Shown: positions 25,932 through 36,606, numbered from the stretch's first letter. The stretch: DNA of 64,000 bases from Robertmurraya siralis (GCF_005502275.1 NZ_SWLZ01000001.1:372001-436000), one strand, 5' to 3'. Numbers and translations: made by a program. The notes: generated by a model not told the origin, from the sequence alone.

Positions 25932-25994
25932 GAAGAGAGCTTAAAAATGGGGCTAAACAAGCCCGTTGATTATTGCTCTGGAGCTTATTTTAGT

Positions 25995-26054
25995 GCTTTT
26001 TCGATGAAACGAAGGAGAAAATTTGTTCTCTCCTAAACGTTTCATTGAAAAAGC
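25995..26054. repeat. long nested hairpin between pbpB and spoVD
   Basis: Outer arms GCTTTTTCGATGAAACG (25995-26011) and CGTTTCATTGAAAAAGC (26038-26054) pair over 17 bp with one mismatch. Inside, AGGAGA pairs with TCTCCT (26029-26034). There is no T run after it, so it does not look like a usual terminator; it may limit read-through, protect mRNA or be a remnant of a mobile element. Confidence 0.6.
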
Positions 26055-26226
26055 TCCTTCGAAAAAGCTGTGAGAAGCCTTGATTTCTTACGAAATGAAC
26101 CGAAGATGACCCGTTTAATAACAAAGTTAAAAAGAAAGCAGAACGTACCAACGTATGGTGCGTTCTATTTATATTTGTACAAGCATATATTTGAACGAGC
26201 CAAACATAAGGGAGGTTCGTTCGAAT

Positions 26227-28170
26227 ATGCGGGTTTCGAATGTAACAGTTAGAAAAAGGTTAACCATTGCATTGCTTATCGGATTTCTTGTTTTTTTCAT
26301 TATTGATGTCAGACTAGGGTACGTTCAATTTTTTCTTGGAAATTGGTTAACGGATGGAGCTGAAAATTTATGGAGCCGTGAAATTCCATTCGAGCCAGAA
26401 CGGGGGGATATCGTCGACAGAAATGGTGTGGCATTAGCGACTAATATGAGCGCGCCAACAGTTTATGTCTTTCCAAGACAGGTAAATGACCCTGCTGTAG
26501 CTGCAGAGAAATTAGCAGCTGTATTAAATGCTTCAAAGGAGAAGATATACAAACAGATAACAGAGAAAGAATTAATAGTGCGGATTTCTGAAGGGCGGAA
26601 GATTTCAAACGAAAAGGCAGCAGAGATACGAAATCTTGAACTTTCAGGTGTTTATGTTGGAGAAGATTCGAAAAGATATTATCCCTTTGGGGAGTATCTA
26701 TCTCATGTGTTAGGGTTTACAGGGATAGATAACCAAGGATTAATGGGACTTGAATTATACTATGATGAGCAATTAAAAGGGAAGAAAGGCTCAGTTCAAT
26801 TTTATGCAGATGCTAAGCATAATCGTATGAATGATAAAGCCGACGAATATCAAGCACCTGTAGACGGTCTTGATCTGAAATTGACAATCGATTCTAAAGT
26901 GCAGACGATTATTGAAAGAGAGCTTGACATAGCGGAAGCGACATACAAGCCGGATGGAGCAATCGCCATTGCAATGGACCCGAATACTGGTGAAGTGCTA
27001 GGAATGTCGAGTCGCCCAAGTTTTAACCCGACCAATTTTCAAGAAGTTGCGCCCGAGGTTTATAATCGAAATTTACCAGTCTGGAGTACGTATGAACCTG
27101 GTTCGACCTTTAAGATCATTACTTTAGCAGCAGCTCTTGAGGAAGGGAAGGTTGACTTAGAGAAGGATCATTTTCATGACTCTGGTTCGGTGAAGGTAGA
27201 TGGAGCAACGCTTCATTGTTGGAAAAGAGGGGGACATGGAAGCCAGTCCTTTCTAGAGGTTGTGCAAAATTCCTGTAACCCTGGTTTTGTTGAGTTGGGA
27301 CAAAGATTGGGAAAGGAAAAGCTGTTTAAGTATATTAAAGATTTCGGCTTTGGAGAAAAAACCGGGATCGATCTTCAAGGTGAAGGGAAAGGGATTCTTT
27401 TTAATTTAGATCGTGTAGGTCCCGTTGAACTTGCAACAACTGCCTTTGGCCAAGGGGTATCAGTTACCCCGATCCAACAAGTAACCGCATTGTCCGCTGC
27501 GATTAATGGAGGTACACTATATACCCCTTATATAGCAAAAGAATTGGTTGATCCAGTTAGTGGAGAAATTGTTATGAAAACCTCCCCGACAGCAAAAAGA
27601 AAAGTGATTTCAGAAGAAACGTCAAAAGAAATTCGCCATGCTCTTGAAACTGTTGTTGCTCAGGGGACAGGTGGAAAGGCATTTGTGGAAGGATATCGAG
27701 TTGGTGGAAAGACTGGAACAGCTCAGAAGGTTAAGAACGGACGTTATATGGAAAATAACCACATCGTTTCTTTTATTGGCTTTGCTCCCGCCGATGACCC
27801 GCAGCTCGTCGTTTATGTTGCTGTTGATAATCCGAAGGGGACGATCCAATTCGGAGGCACAGTTGCTGCACCTATTGTTGGAAACATTATGGGAGACAGT
27901 TTAAGGGCTTTGGGAGTAAAGCCGAGAAAAGAGCAAATTGAAAAGGTAAGAAAGGGCTGGGATGACCCTGTTATGATCGAGGTTCCAGATATGGTTGGGA
28001 TGACAAAAACAGAGATTAGAGAAATTTTCGTGAATTTTAAAATAGATGCAAGCGGTCAAGGAAATACGGTTGTCAAACAAACCCCTCAAGGCGGCATAAA
28101 ATTGAAGGAAGGTTCAACCATTAGGCTCTATTTTGATGATCCAGAAACAACAGATGAGAAAGAGGAATAA
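26227..28170 (+). CDS. spoVD: stage V sporulation protein D
   Basis: A 647-residue class B penicillin-binding protein that makes spore cortex peptidoglycan in the outer forespore membrane, working with SpoVE. Seen: membrane helix at about 13-33, pedestal motif PERGDIVDRNGVALATN, active-site STFK in STYEPGSTFKIITLAAAL (about residue 296), SCN in VQNSCNPGFVELG, KTGTAQK, and one C-terminal PASTA repeat. The start at 26227 is chosen because the family begins MRVSNVTVRKRL; AGGGAGG lies 11 bases upstream. No convincing sigma-E promoter was found in the gap before it. Confidence 0.95.
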   Translation: MRVSNVTVRKRLTIALLIGFLVFFIIDVRLGYVQFFLGNWLTDGAENLWSREIPFEPERGDIVDRNGVALATNMSAPTVYVFPRQVNDPAVAAEKLAAVLNASKEKIYKQITEKELIVRISEGRKISNEKAAEIRNLELSGVYVGEDSKRYYPFGEYLSHVLGFTGIDNQGLMGLELYYDEQLKGKKGSVQFYADAKHNRMNDKADEYQAPVDGLDLKLTIDSKVQTIIERELDIAEATYKPDGAIAIAMDPNTGEVLGMSSRPSFNPTNFQEVAPEVYNRNLPVWSTYEPGSTFKIITLAAALEEGKVDLEKDHFHDSGSVKVDGATLHCWKRGGHGSQSFLEVVQNSCNPGFVELGQRLGKEKLFKYIKDFGFGEKTGIDLQGEGKGILFNLDRVGPVELATTAFGQGVSVTPIQQVTALSAAINGGTLYTPYIAKELVDPVSGEIVMKTSPTAKRKVISEETSKEIRHALETVVAQGTGGKAFVEGYRVGGKTGTAQKVKNGRYMENNHIVSFIGFAPADDPQLVVYVAVDNPKGTIQFGGTVAAPIVGNIMGDSLRALGVKPRKEQIEKVRKGWDDPVMIEVPDMVGMTKTEIREIFVNFKIDASGQGNTVVKQTPQGGIKLKEGSTIRLYFDDPETTDEKEE

Positions 28171-28175
28171 TGAGT

Positions 28176-28209
28176 GGGGAGGCTGAAAGTAATTCGCCTC
28201 TCTTTTTTC
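28176..28209 (+). terminator. intrinsic terminator after spoVD
   Basis: An 8-bp stem with G-T pairs (GGGGAGGC against GCCTCTCT), a 12-base loop and a T run. It separates spoVD from murE. Confidence 0.75.
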
Positions 28210-28420
28210 GTGCCGGCCTAAATCTTTGCTTTTTTATAAAGAAAAACAATATCCTGAGAAAAAATAGCGAAAAGTGTGGTTTTCATGTAAAATAAAATAC
28301 GCGAGTTTTTGAAAGAGCTCTCGAAGGAATCCAGCAAAAATGCGTACACGGCCGAGACTAGCGATGAACTTACCCATGAATGCAAGGTGTTCGTACTTTC
28401 TAAGAGAGGATATGATTAAA

Positions 28421-29890
28421 TTGAAATTACATACTTTACTGAGCCATCTTCATTTTATTAATTTTGATAATATCAATAATCTAGAAATTGAATCAATAGA
28501 AAATGATAATCGTAAAGTCGTAAAAGGAAGCTTGTTTATTTGTATAAAAGGATATACGGTCGATGGTCATGATTTTGCCGAAGCGGCCGTTCAGCAAGGG
28601 GCAGTTGCTGTCATTTCTGAAAAACCACTGTCATTATCGGTTCCGGTTATTGTTGTTGAAAGTACAAAACGTGCGATGGCTGTATTATCTGATGCATTTT
28701 ATGGTCAACCTAGTCATAAACTTCATATGATAGGAATTACTGGAACAAATGGAAAAACAACGACGAGTCATCTGATCGAAAAAATCCTTTCTGATGCTAA
28801 CCAGCAAACTGGATTGATTGGAACGATGTATACGAAGATTGGCGCAAAACAACTGGAAACGAAAAATACAACACCTGAAAGCTTGACGTTGCAAAAGACT
28901 TTTAAACAAATGGTAGACGCCGGAGTACAATCGACCGTAATGGAGGTTTCATCACATGCTTTAGTCGAAGGGCGGGTGCATGGAACCGATTTTAATGTAG
29001 CTGTATTTACTAATTTGACTCAGGATCATTTAGATTACCATCATACAATGGATGAATATAAGAGGGCGAAGAGCTTATTATTCTCTCAATTAGGCAATAC
29101 ATATCACTTGCAGAAACCTAAGTTTGCAGTTTTAAATGTCGATGATGAAGCTAGCAATATGTTTATCGAGTGTACAAGTGCCCATGTGCTTACTTATGGA
29201 ATTGACAAGGAGGCAAATCTTCGAGCTACACATATACAAATTACTGCTCAAGGGACAGTGTTTGAACTAGTTAGTCCATTTGGCATCCACCAAGTTAAAA
29301 TGAATTTAATTGGGAAATTTAGTGTTTACAATGCTCTTGCTAGTATTGCTGCTGCACTTTGTTCGGGAGTGTCCATCGAGAATGCGATTGCGTCTATTGC
29401 AGGGATAAAAGGGGTGGCAGGTCGCTTTGAATTAGTCGATCAAGGTCAGGATTTTACAGTGATTGTCGACTATGCACATACACCTGACAGCTTGGAAAAT
29501 GTCTTAAAAACAATTAAAGAGTTTGCACAAAATAAGATTTCTGTCGTTGTAGGCTGTGGCGGAGACAGGGATCGAACGAAACGTCCGATTATGGCGAAGG
29601 TTGCCTGTGAATATAGTGAACGTCCGATTTTTACTTCCGATAATCCACGCAGCGAAGATCCCGAGAAGATTTTAAAGGATATGGAAGCAGGGGTTGCCGG
29701 AAAAAGATATGAAGTGTTTAGCGATCGGAAAGAGGCGATCTATCATGCGATCGAAACGGCAGAATCAGGTGATGTTATTTTAGTTGCCGGCAAAGGTCAT
29801 GAAACATATCAATTAGTTGGTGACAACGTTTTTGATTTCGATGATCGAGAAATAGCAAAAGAAGCCATTGCTCGACTGAAGAAATATTAG
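28421..29890 (+). CDS. murE: UDP-MurNAc-tripeptide synthetase MurE
   Basis: A 489-residue Mur ligase that adds the third amino acid to UDP-MurNAc-L-Ala-D-Glu. Motifs: ATP loop [15 protein letters not shown] (about 107-121), the [11 protein letters not shown] and MEVSSHAL segments, [12 protein letters not shown], and the DNPR motif in [12 protein letters not shown] (about residue 407), which marks specificity for meso-diaminopimelate. The start is set at TTG 28421 (LKLHTLL, matching the family) with AGAGAGG 11 bases upstream; the ATG at 28412 would be only two bases from that site. Confidence 0.93.
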   Translation: MKLHTLLSHLHFINFDNINNLEIESIENDNRKVVKGSLFICIKGYTVDGHDFAEAAVQQGAVAVISEKPLSLSVPVIVVESTKRAMAVLSDAFYGQPSHKLHMIGITGTNGKTTTSHLIEKILSDANQQTGLIGTMYTKIGAKQLETKNTTPESLTLQKTFKQMVDAGVQSTVMEVSSHALVEGRVHGTDFNVAVFTNLTQDHLDYHHTMDEYKRAKSLLFSQLGNTYHLQKPKFAVLNVDDEASNMFIECTSAHVLTYGIDKEANLRATHIQITAQGTVFELVSPFGIHQVKMNLIGKFSVYNALASIAAALCSGVSIENAIASIAGIKGVAGRFELVDQGQDFTVIVDYAHTPDSLENVLKTIKEFAQNKISVVVGCGGDRDRTKRPIMAKVACEYSERPIFTSDNPRSEDPEKILKDMEAGVAGKRYEVFSDRKEAIYHAIETAESGDVILVAGKGHETYQLVGDNVFDFDDREIAKEAIARLKKY

Positions 29891-29965
29891 AACTACTTCC
29901 TAGAAGGATCCTACGTCTATGAACGATTATAGTTACTTCATTCAACGAGGCAAAGGAGAGATAGG

Positions 29966-30418
29966 ATGTTCTTAACATACGAAGACTTATCCACGATTTT
30001 TTCAGATATAATGGGAACAAAAGAATTTGATTTGGATTATCAAACGGTTTCGCTGAAAGCAGATTTGTATCAACCAAAAGGACTTTACATTCCTGTGGAT
30101 TCAACTTCTTGTGATCTTCAACAAGCAATTGCCAATGGTGCTGTCGGTGTTGTTTGGGAAAAAGGAAGGGCAATACCTAAATATACGCCAAATCATTTTC
30201 CCGTATTCTATACAGACGATCCTGCCAGGGCGGTAAAGGAAGTTTTTTTAGCCTATCGAGCTAAGATCAGCGGAAAGAAAATGGCAAAAAAGGACAAAAC
30301 AAATTTCCTTTTTTTAGATGAAAAACTTCTGAAAGAATTTTATGAGACATATGATAATGCAGTAATAGCAGCAAAATTTAACAAACTGATAGAGCAGTTT
30401 CGAGAGGAGAAGGAATAG
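29966..30418 (+). CDS. orphan MurF N-terminal-like protein
   Basis: A 150-residue protein sitting exactly where murF is found in classical dcw clusters, between murE and mraY. Residues 25-105 read like the N-terminal UDP-MurNAc-binding domain of MurF: LYQPKGLYIPVD, AIANGAVGVVWEKG, then FPVFYTDDPARAVKEVFLAYRAKI. The ATP loop GTNGKT, the central domain and the C-terminal domain are all missing; the last 45 residues are a helical, charged tail. It has an AAAGGAGAGATAGG site and an intact frame, and mraY starts three bases after its stop, so it looks expressed, not decaying. Function unknown; a full murF must lie elsewhere. Confidence 0.65.
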   Translation: MFLTYEDLSTIFSDIMGTKEFDLDYQTVSLKADLYQPKGLYIPVDSTSCDLQQAIANGAVGVVWEKGRAIPKYTPNHFPVFYTDDPARAVKEVFLAYRAKISGKKMAKKDKTNFLFLDEKLLKEFYETYDNAVIAAKFNKLIEQFREEKE

Positions 30419-30421
30419 AAC

Positions 30422-31396
30422 ATGCTCGAGCAAGTGATATTTTTTACCATATTATTAGGATTTTTGATTTCAGTCATTCTTTCTCCTATATTTATTCCTT
30501 TCTTAAGAAGGTTGAAATTTGGACAAAGCATTCGGGAAGAGGGGCCGAAATCCCACCAAAAGAAATCAGGGACACCAACGATGGGTGGACTTGTCATTTT
30601 GTTATCAATTGTAGCAACAACATTTATTATGATCGGGAAATATGCTCAGCCTACCATCCATACGTACTTACTTATTTTTGTGACATTTGGATTTGGATTA
30701 TTAGGTTTTTTAGATGATTTTATTAAAGTGGCGTTAAAAAGAAACCTCGGCCTTACATCTTTGCAAAAATTAATTGGGCAAATCATTGTTTCCGTTATTT
30801 TCTTTTTAATTTTGCAGCACTATGATTTTTCGACAGTCATTTCGATTCCTCTAACTGGTTTTTCAATTGATTTAGGTTGGGGATATGTACTTTTTATTAT
30901 TTTTTGGCTAGTTGGTTTTTCAAATGCAGTCAATCTAACCGATGGTTTAGATGGTTTAGTATCTGGCACATCCGCGATTGCTTTCGGAGCGTTTGCAGTA
31001 TTAGCCTGGAATATTTCACAATTGGAAATCGCTGTTTTCTCGGTTGCTGTTGTCGGGGCAGTACTTGGTTTTCTTGTTTTTAATGCCCATCCTGCGAAAG
31101 TCTTTATGGGAGACACCGGTTCACTAGCGCTTGGCGGAGCAATTGCTGCTGTGGCGATTTTATTAAAGCTAGAAATTTTATTAATTATTATTGGTGGCGT
31201 ATTTGTAATTGAAACGTTGTCGGTTATATTGCAAGTGATTTCTTTTAAGACAACGGGACGAAGAATTTTTCGCATGAGTCCTCTTCATCATCATTATGAA
31301 CTTGTCGGCTGGTCTGAGTGGCGTGTCGTCGTTACATTTTGGACAGTTGGATTACTTTTGGCTGTTCTTGGAATCTATATTGAGGTGTGGATGTAA
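30422..31396 (+). CDS. mraY: phospho-MurNAc-pentapeptide transferase MraY
   Basis: A 324-residue polytopic enzyme with about ten membrane helices that transfers phospho-MurNAc-pentapeptide to undecaprenyl phosphate, giving lipid I. Signature segments: [18 protein letters not shown] (about 41-58), [23 protein letters not shown] (about 161-175), [19 protein letters not shown] (about 221-239) and [12 protein letters not shown] near the end. Its stop is followed directly by the TTG start of murD. Confidence 0.97.
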   Translation: MLEQVIFFTILLGFLISVILSPIFIPFLRRLKFGQSIREEGPKSHQKKSGTPTMGGLVILLSIVATTFIMIGKYAQPTIHTYLLIFVTFGFGLLGFLDDFIKVALKRNLGLTSLQKLIGQIIVSVIFFLILQHYDFSTVISIPLTGFSIDLGWGYVLFIIFWLVGFSNAVNLTDGLDGLVSGTSAIAFGAFAVLAWNISQLEIAVFSVAVVGAVLGFLVFNAHPAKVFMGDTGSLALGGAIAAVAILLKLEILLIIIGGVFVIETLSVILQVISFKTTGRRIFRMSPLHHHYELVGWSEWRVVVTFWTVGLLLAVLGIYIEVWM

Positions 31397-32749
31397 TTGA
31401 AACAGATAAAAAAATACTATCATAAGAAAATATTGGTACTAGGACTAGCCAAAAGCGGGGTGAGTGCAGCCTCGCTTTTACATAGATTGGGGGCATTCGT
31501 AACGGTCAATGATATGAAGCCTTTATCTGAAAATCCAGCAGCGCAAGGATTGCTTGAGCAAGGAATCACGGTCATTTGCGGGGATCATCCTGTTGAATTA
31601 TTGGATGAAGGTTTTGAGTTGATTGTTAAAAACCCAGGAATTCCTTATCACAATCCTATGGTCGAAAGAGCACTTGAGAAGGGGATTCCCATTATTACAG
31701 AAGTGGAGCTAGCTTATCAAGTTTCGGAAGCGCCATTTGTTGCGATTACGGGTACGAATGGAAAAACGACGACGACAACCCTTGTCCATGAAATGCTATC
31801 TGAAGGTGGCAAGGCTCCTCTCATTGCAGGAAATATCGGTACAGTTGCAGCGGATGTTGCCCAGGAGGCAACGGAGGATAATATCATTGTGATTGAGCTA
31901 TCTTCATTTCAGCTAATGGGAATTGACCAGTTTAACCCATTGATTGCGATTATCACAAATCTCTATGAAGCCCATATAGATTATCACGGCAAGTTAATTG
32001 AATATTGGAAAGCAAAGGCCAATATTACTAAAAATCAGACCGGGGCGGAATATTTAATTGTCAATGTTGACCAAGAGCAGGTAGTGGAAATAGCGAAACG
32101 GTCAAAGGCGCGAATGATTCCATTTTCCACTAAAAAAATGGTCGATAATGGCGCTTACGTGAAAGACGGAGCGATATGGTTCATTGCTGAAAAAATTATC
32201 GATCTCAAAGACATTGTTTTACCAGGTGAACATAATCTCGAAAACATTTTATCTTCGGTAGCTGCAGCAAAACTTTCTGGAGTGACAAATGAAGCTATTT
32301 TTAAAGTCTTAAACTCCTTCAATGGGGTTAAGCATCGCCTCCAGTTTATAGCAGAAAAGGAAGGGCGAAAATTCTATAATGATTCAAAGGCAACGAATAT
32401 TTTAGCAACAAGCAAAGCGTTGGCTGCATTCAAAGAACCGGTCGTCTTGCTAGCAGGTGGATTAGACAGGGGAAATGAATTCGATGAGCTATTTCCGCAT
32501 CTTGAACAGGTAAAAGCGCTTGTAACTTTTGGAGAAACGGCAGGAAAAATTGAAAGAGTAGCACGTGAGGCGGGAATAAAATCGATCATCCGTGTCGATA
32601 ATGTAGAAAAAGCCGTACCCGCTGCTTTTGAGTTGTCTAGCCCAGGAGATGTGGTACTACTCTCACCTGCGTGTGCTAGCTGGGACCAATATAAAACTTT
32701 TGAGGTTAGGGGAGACATTTTTATCGAAGCGGTGCATAAGCTTAAGTAA
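31397..32749 (+). CDS. murD: UDP-MurNAc-L-alanine--D-glutamate ligase MurD
   Basis: A 450-residue Mur ligase that adds D-Glu to UDP-MurNAc-L-Ala. Motifs: N-terminal Rossmann loop VLGLAKSGVSAA, ATP loop [18 protein letters not shown] (about 117-134), ELSSFQLMG, HRLQFIAEKEGRKFYNDSKATN (about 316-336) and SPACASWDQYKTFEVRGD at the end. It starts at a TTG touching the mraY stop, with GAGGTGTGG eight bases upstream. Confidence 0.97.
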   Translation: MKQIKKYYHKKILVLGLAKSGVSAASLLHRLGAFVTVNDMKPLSENPAAQGLLEQGITVICGDHPVELLDEGFELIVKNPGIPYHNPMVERALEKGIPIITEVELAYQVSEAPFVAITGTNGKTTTTTLVHEMLSEGGKAPLIAGNIGTVAADVAQEATEDNIIVIELSSFQLMGIDQFNPLIAIITNLYEAHIDYHGKLIEYWKAKANITKNQTGAEYLIVNVDQEQVVEIAKRSKARMIPFSTKKMVDNGAYVKDGAIWFIAEKIIDLKDIVLPGEHNLENILSSVAAAKLSGVTNEAIFKVLNSFNGVKHRLQFIAEKEGRKFYNDSKATNILATSKALAAFKEPVVLLAGGLDRGNEFDELFPHLEQVKALVTFGETAGKIERVAREAGIKSIIRVDNVEKAVPAAFELSSPGDVVLLSPACASWDQYKTFEVRGDIFIEAVHKLK

Positions 32750-32822
32750 GGGCTAGTCCAACTTCGTAATGTATGGCAAAAGGCAATACTCGGCCCTTAA
32801 ATTTGCATTCGAGGTGTATAAA

Positions 32823-33923
32823 TTGCCGACAAAAAGATCTACTCCTGACTTTATTCTGTTAATCGTGACATTTGCATTGCTCGCTTTAGGATTAATTATG
32901 GTTTATAGTGCAAGCGCCGTTTGGGCTGATTATAAATTCGATGATTCCTTTTTCTTTGCGAAAAGACAAATGCTTTTTGCTGGAGTAGGAATTTTTGCGA
33001 TGTTCTTTATCATGAATGTTGATTATTGGACATGGAAAAAATTCGCAAAGGTCATATTAATCATCTGCTTTGTTCTTTTAATCCTTGTTTTGATTCCTGG
33101 CATAGGAAATGTCAGAAATGGGTCAAGAAGTTGGATAGGCGTTGGAGCGTTCTCCGTTCAGCCATCTGAATTTATGAAGCTGGCGATGATTGCTTTTTTA
33201 GCGAAGTATTTATCCGAAAATCAAAAGCATATTACGTCATTAAGAAAAGGTTTATTTCCCTCGTTAGGATTAGTATTTCTTGCTTTCGGCATGATTATGC
33301 TTCAGCCCGATTTAGGAACGGGAACGGTAATGGTAGGAACTTGCATCGTCATGATCTTTGTCGCAGGGGCAAGAATCAGCCATTTTGTCGGTTTAGGTGT
33401 ACTCGGTCTTTTGGGCTTTGTAGGGCTAATTATCTCAGCCCCTTATCGAATTCAGCGAATTACGTCATTTTTAGACCCTTGGTCAGATCCACAAAATAGC
33501 GGGTTTCAGATTATTCAATCATTGTATGCAATTGGTCCTGGTGGATTATTTGGACTAGGATTAGGTCAAAGCAGACAAAAATTCTTTTACTTGCCTGAGC
33601 CGCAAACGGATTTTATTTTTGCGATATTAGCAGAAGAATTAGGCTTTATTGGCGGTTCTTTCGTCCTTTTACTGTTTGCACTCCTATTATGGAGGGGGAT
33701 AAGGATTGCATTAGGAGCACCGGACTTATTTGGAAGCTTTTTAGCAGTTGGCATTATTGCGATGATTGCGATTCAAGTGATGATCAATATAGGTGTCGTG
33801 ACTGGGCTTATGCCAGTAACTGGTATAACTTTGCCATTCCTCAGCTATGGCGGTTCTTCTTTAACATTGATGTTAGTTGCGATTGGCGTGCTTTTAAATA
33901 TAAGTCGTCATTCACGCTATTAA
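32823..33923 (+). CDS. spoVE: stage V sporulation protein E (SEDS glycosyltransferase)
   Basis: A 366-residue SEDS protein (FtsW/RodA/SpoVE) with ten membrane helices, which polymerises lipid II for the spore cortex together with SpoVD. It matches SpoVE closely: IMVYSASAVWADYKFDDSFFFAKRQ at the start, RNGSRSWIGVGAFSVQPSEFMKLA with the family Asp/Glu region, QPDLGTGTVMVGTC, QSLYAIGPGGLFGLGLGQS and LPFLSYGGSSLT at the end. TTG 32823 is chosen from the family start and a GAGGTG site six bases upstream. The terminator after it separates it from murG. Confidence 0.94.
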   Translation: MPTKRSTPDFILLIVTFALLALGLIMVYSASAVWADYKFDDSFFFAKRQMLFAGVGIFAMFFIMNVDYWTWKKFAKVILIICFVLLILVLIPGIGNVRNGSRSWIGVGAFSVQPSEFMKLAMIAFLAKYLSENQKHITSLRKGLFPSLGLVFLAFGMIMLQPDLGTGTVMVGTCIVMIFVAGARISHFVGLGVLGLLGFVGLIISAPYRIQRITSFLDPWSDPQNSGFQIIQSLYAIGPGGLFGLGLGQSRQKFFYLPEPQTDFIFAILAEELGFIGGSFVLLLFALLLWRGIRIALGAPDLFGSFLAVGIIAMIAIQVMINIGVVTGLMPVTGITLPFLSYGGSSLTLMLVAIGVLLNISRHSRY

Positions 33924-33976
33924 GGAAATAAAAAAATGGCAAAGAGTTTATTCACATTAAATGAGAAATTGTCCTT

Positions 33977-34000
33977 AGCCCTGAATATCAGGGCTTCTTT
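33977..34000 (+). terminator. intrinsic terminator after spoVE
   Basis: A perfect 8-bp stem AGCCCTGA / TCAGGGCT with a 3-base loop and a T-rich tail. Confidence 0.85.
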
Positions 34001-34316
34001 TTATTTAACCCTGACTTACAAATTTGCTTCATCTCATGGGGAACTAATTGTAGCAATGTTGTGAAAAAACCGTTTTGATTGGCTACGATTAGATATTTAG
34101 CGGTCATTTTAGTAAAATATAAGTGAACTTCTTTTATGACGAATACATTAAAAATTAATAACATTATTATGTTGTTATCTCAGGATTGTTGATAATATAG
34201 TAAAATGGGAAAAGCGCATGATTGCTAAAAAATTTACTTTTAGGAAGTTCAAATGGAGCGTTTATTTTATTAGTAGCTGTTTTAACCGTTTTTTAAGATA
34301 TTTATGAGGTGAAGAA
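34001..34316. other. AT-rich gap upstream of murG
   Basis: About 316 bases without a credible gene. Because a terminator lies just before it, murG and following genes need their own promoter here. A weak sigma-A-like candidate (TTGTTA near 34172, TATAGT near 34196) is visible but I would not rely on it. Confidence 0.4.
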
Positions 34317-35417
34317 ATGAAAATTGTTGTAAGTGGCGGAGGTACCGGTGGTCATATTTATCCGGCGCTTGCCTTAATTCGTGAAATACAAAAGGAAAAT
34401 ATAGATGCCGAGTTTTTGTATATTGGTACAGAACAAGGGTTGGAAGGCAACCTCGTGCCAAGAGAGAACATTCCTTTTAAATCAATACATATTTCTGGAT
34501 TCAAACGAAAGCTTTCAGTTGATAATATTAAAACCATTTATCGCTTTATCAAAGGGGTAGCGGATAGCAAAAAGATGCTCAAAGAATTTAAAGCAGATGT
34601 CGTAATTGGTACTGGTGGCTATGTTTGCGGTCCTGTTGTCTACGCTGCAGCAAAGCTTGGAATTCCAACAATTATTCACGAGCAGAATAGTGTGCCAGGA
34701 TTGACCAATAAATTTTTAAGTCGCTATGTTAACAAAGTAGCGATCTGCTTTGAAGAGGCTAGAAGTTTCTTTCCGAGTGAGAAAGTCGTCTTTACTGGTA
34801 ATCCTCGCGCTTCTGAAGTATTGGAACAGGATGGGGTTAAAGGGCGTTTGTCGGTTGGTTTAAAGCTTGACGAACCGGCGGTTTTGATTTTTGGTGGGAG
34901 CCGTGGAGCCAAACCTATTAATGAGGCGGTCGTAAAATCGCTTTCAGAATTTGGCAATAAACCGTATCAAATTTTATATATAACTGGAGACGTTCATTTT
35001 AATGCTGTGCTTAAAGAGGTGGAGCTTGTTGGAAATCCTACGAATGTCATCATTAAACCTTTTGTGCATAATATGCCAGAGGTGTTAGCAGGGATCGATC
35101 TGACCGTGTCTCGAGCAGGAGCAACAACTTTAGCAGAATTAACATCACTTGGTATCCCGAGTATCCTTATTCCGAGTCCGTACGTAACAAATAATCATCA
35201 AGAAAAAAATGCTCTGGCATTAAGCGAGCATGGGGCAGCCAAACTACTCGTCGAGAAAGAGCTAACAAGTAAAAAGCTTGTTGAGGAAATTGATCGGATT
35301 TTGCTGGATCAGGAGCAGTTAGCTACGATGAAAAAATCCGCGAAAGAACTTGGTGTTCAAGATGCTGCTGCACGGCTTTATTCAATTATGAAAGAATTGA
35401 CGCGCTACGGAACCTAA
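34317..35417 (+). CDS. murG: lipid II synthase MurG
   Basis: A 366-residue GT-B glycosyltransferase on the inner membrane face that adds GlcNAc to lipid I. Motifs: the glycine-rich [14 protein letters not shown] at about residues 7-20, [10 protein letters not shown], the [11 protein letters not shown] loop (about 122-133), [10 protein letters not shown], and the UDP-GlcNAc site [24 protein letters not shown] (about 263-286) with the following NHQEKNA. The ATG has GAGGTGAAG. murB follows after 69 bases. Confidence 0.97.
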   Translation: MKIVVSGGGTGGHIYPALALIREIQKENIDAEFLYIGTEQGLEGNLVPRENIPFKSIHISGFKRKLSVDNIKTIYRFIKGVADSKKMLKEFKADVVIGTGGYVCGPVVYAAAKLGIPTIIHEQNSVPGLTNKFLSRYVNKVAICFEEARSFFPSEKVVFTGNPRASEVLEQDGVKGRLSVGLKLDEPAVLIFGGSRGAKPINEAVVKSLSEFGNKPYQILYITGDVHFNAVLKEVELVGNPTNVIIKPFVHNMPEVLAGIDLTVSRAGATTLAELTSLGIPSILIPSPYVTNNHQEKNALALSEHGAAKLLVEKELTSKKLVEEIDRILLDQEQLATMKKSAKELGVQDAAARLYSIMKELTRYGT

Positions 35418-35486
35418 AGGTTCTTTTAAGCAAAACGATAAAGTGTTCATATAATGAAATAACCCAGCAACGAAAGGGAGGTCAAG

Positions 35487-36395
35487 ATGATCGAACTGTG
35501 TACAAAACTAAAAGAACTTAATGTGGGAAAGGTAAAAGAGAACGAGCCATTAGCAAATCATACTACGTTAAAGATTGGTGGCCCGGCGGATTGTTTTGTT
35601 GAACCTTCGTCTATAGAAAATTTGCAAAAAACGATGGAGGTAATCAGCGATTATCAAGTAAATTGGAGAGCAATTGGAAGGGGCTCAAATCTCCTTGTTT
35701 CTGATCAGGGAATTGAAGGTGTTGTCATTAAGTTAGGAACGGGAATCAATGACCTTCAGCTTGATGGGACTCAAATTACGGTAGGTGGAGGTTATTCGCT
35801 TGTTGCTTTAGCAACTCAGATCAGCAGAAAAGGACTGTCAGGTCTTGAGTTTGCCAGTGGAATTCCAGGTTCAGTAGGCGGTGCGGTATACATGAACGCT
35901 GGTGCCCATGGCTCGGATATATCGAAAATACTTGATAAAGCACTTATTCTCTTTGAGGATGGTCAGTTAGAATGGCTCACGAATGAGGAAATGGAGTTTT
36001 CATACCGTACCTCTGTTCTCCAAAAAAAACGTCCAGGTATTGTTATAAAAGCAATTTTCCAATTAGCTGAAGGCGACAGGGAGAAAATTTCGGCAGAAAT
36101 GAAAAAAAATAAAGAATATCGTAAAGTAACGCAGCCGTGGGACTCGCCTTGTGCTGGCAGCATTTTTAGAAACCCTTTGCCAAACTATGCGGGGAAATTA
36201 ATTGAAGAAGCTGGCTTAAAAGGCCATTCTATTGGTGGAGCAAAGATCTCGGAAATGCATGGGAATTTCATCGTTAATAGCGGTGGAGCGAAGGCGGAGG
36301 ATGTTCTCTCTCTTATTCATTATGTGAAGGATAAGATCTTCGAAAATTATCAAGTTATGATGGAGACAGAGGTAGAAATTATAGGTCGAAAATAG
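35487..36395 (+). CDS. murB: UDP-N-acetylenolpyruvoylglucosamine reductase MurB
   Basis: A 302-residue FAD enzyme that reduces enolpyruvyl-UDP-GlcNAc to UDP-MurNAc with NADPH. FAD-binding pieces: [30 protein letters not shown] (about 64-80) and [19 protein letters not shown] (about 127-145); the catalytic Ser is in GSIFRNP near residue 229 and the Glu in [10 protein letters not shown] at the end. The short C terminus lacking the extra Tyr loop marks type II MurB, as in other Firmicutes. AAAGGGAGG precedes the ATG. Confidence 0.96.
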   Translation: MIELCTKLKELNVGKVKENEPLANHTTLKIGGPADCFVEPSSIENLQKTMEVISDYQVNWRAIGRGSNLLVSDQGIEGVVIKLGTGINDLQLDGTQITVGGGYSLVALATQISRKGLSGLEFASGIPGSVGGAVYMNAGAHGSDISKILDKALILFEDGQLEWLTNEEMEFSYRTSVLQKKRPGIVIKAIFQLAEGDREKISAEMKKNKEYRKVTQPWDSPCAGSIFRNPLPNYAGKLIEEAGLKGHSIGGAKISEMHGNFIVNSGGAKAEDVLSLIHYVKDKIFENYQVMMETEVEIIGRK

Positions 36396-36606
36396 TCCTT
36401 TTTCCCCCTTTTGCTACCAAAATATATAGTATAATATAACACTATATAGAACGCTATACATGTAATAAAATAGGAAGAACGGCATGTGTTATCGTGCCGT
36501 TGTTTTCTCTTTTTATCAGTTATATTTGTATTGGCTTGGGTATTACATACTAGAATTGGACAAGCCTTCTTTTAGCAAATGGAAAAGAAAAATTGAGGTG
36601 AATAGA

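Noticed and set aside
26161-26226. A sigma-E promoter in front of spoVD
   Set aside because: CATATATT-like and CATAAG boxes are present, but the -35 match or spacing is poor, or the start would fall past the ribosome site.
34160-34220. A promoter for murG
   Set aside because: TTGTTA and TATAGT/TAAAAT combinations exist but none has both boxes and spacing close to consensus in this AT-rich stretch, so it was not listed as a promoter.
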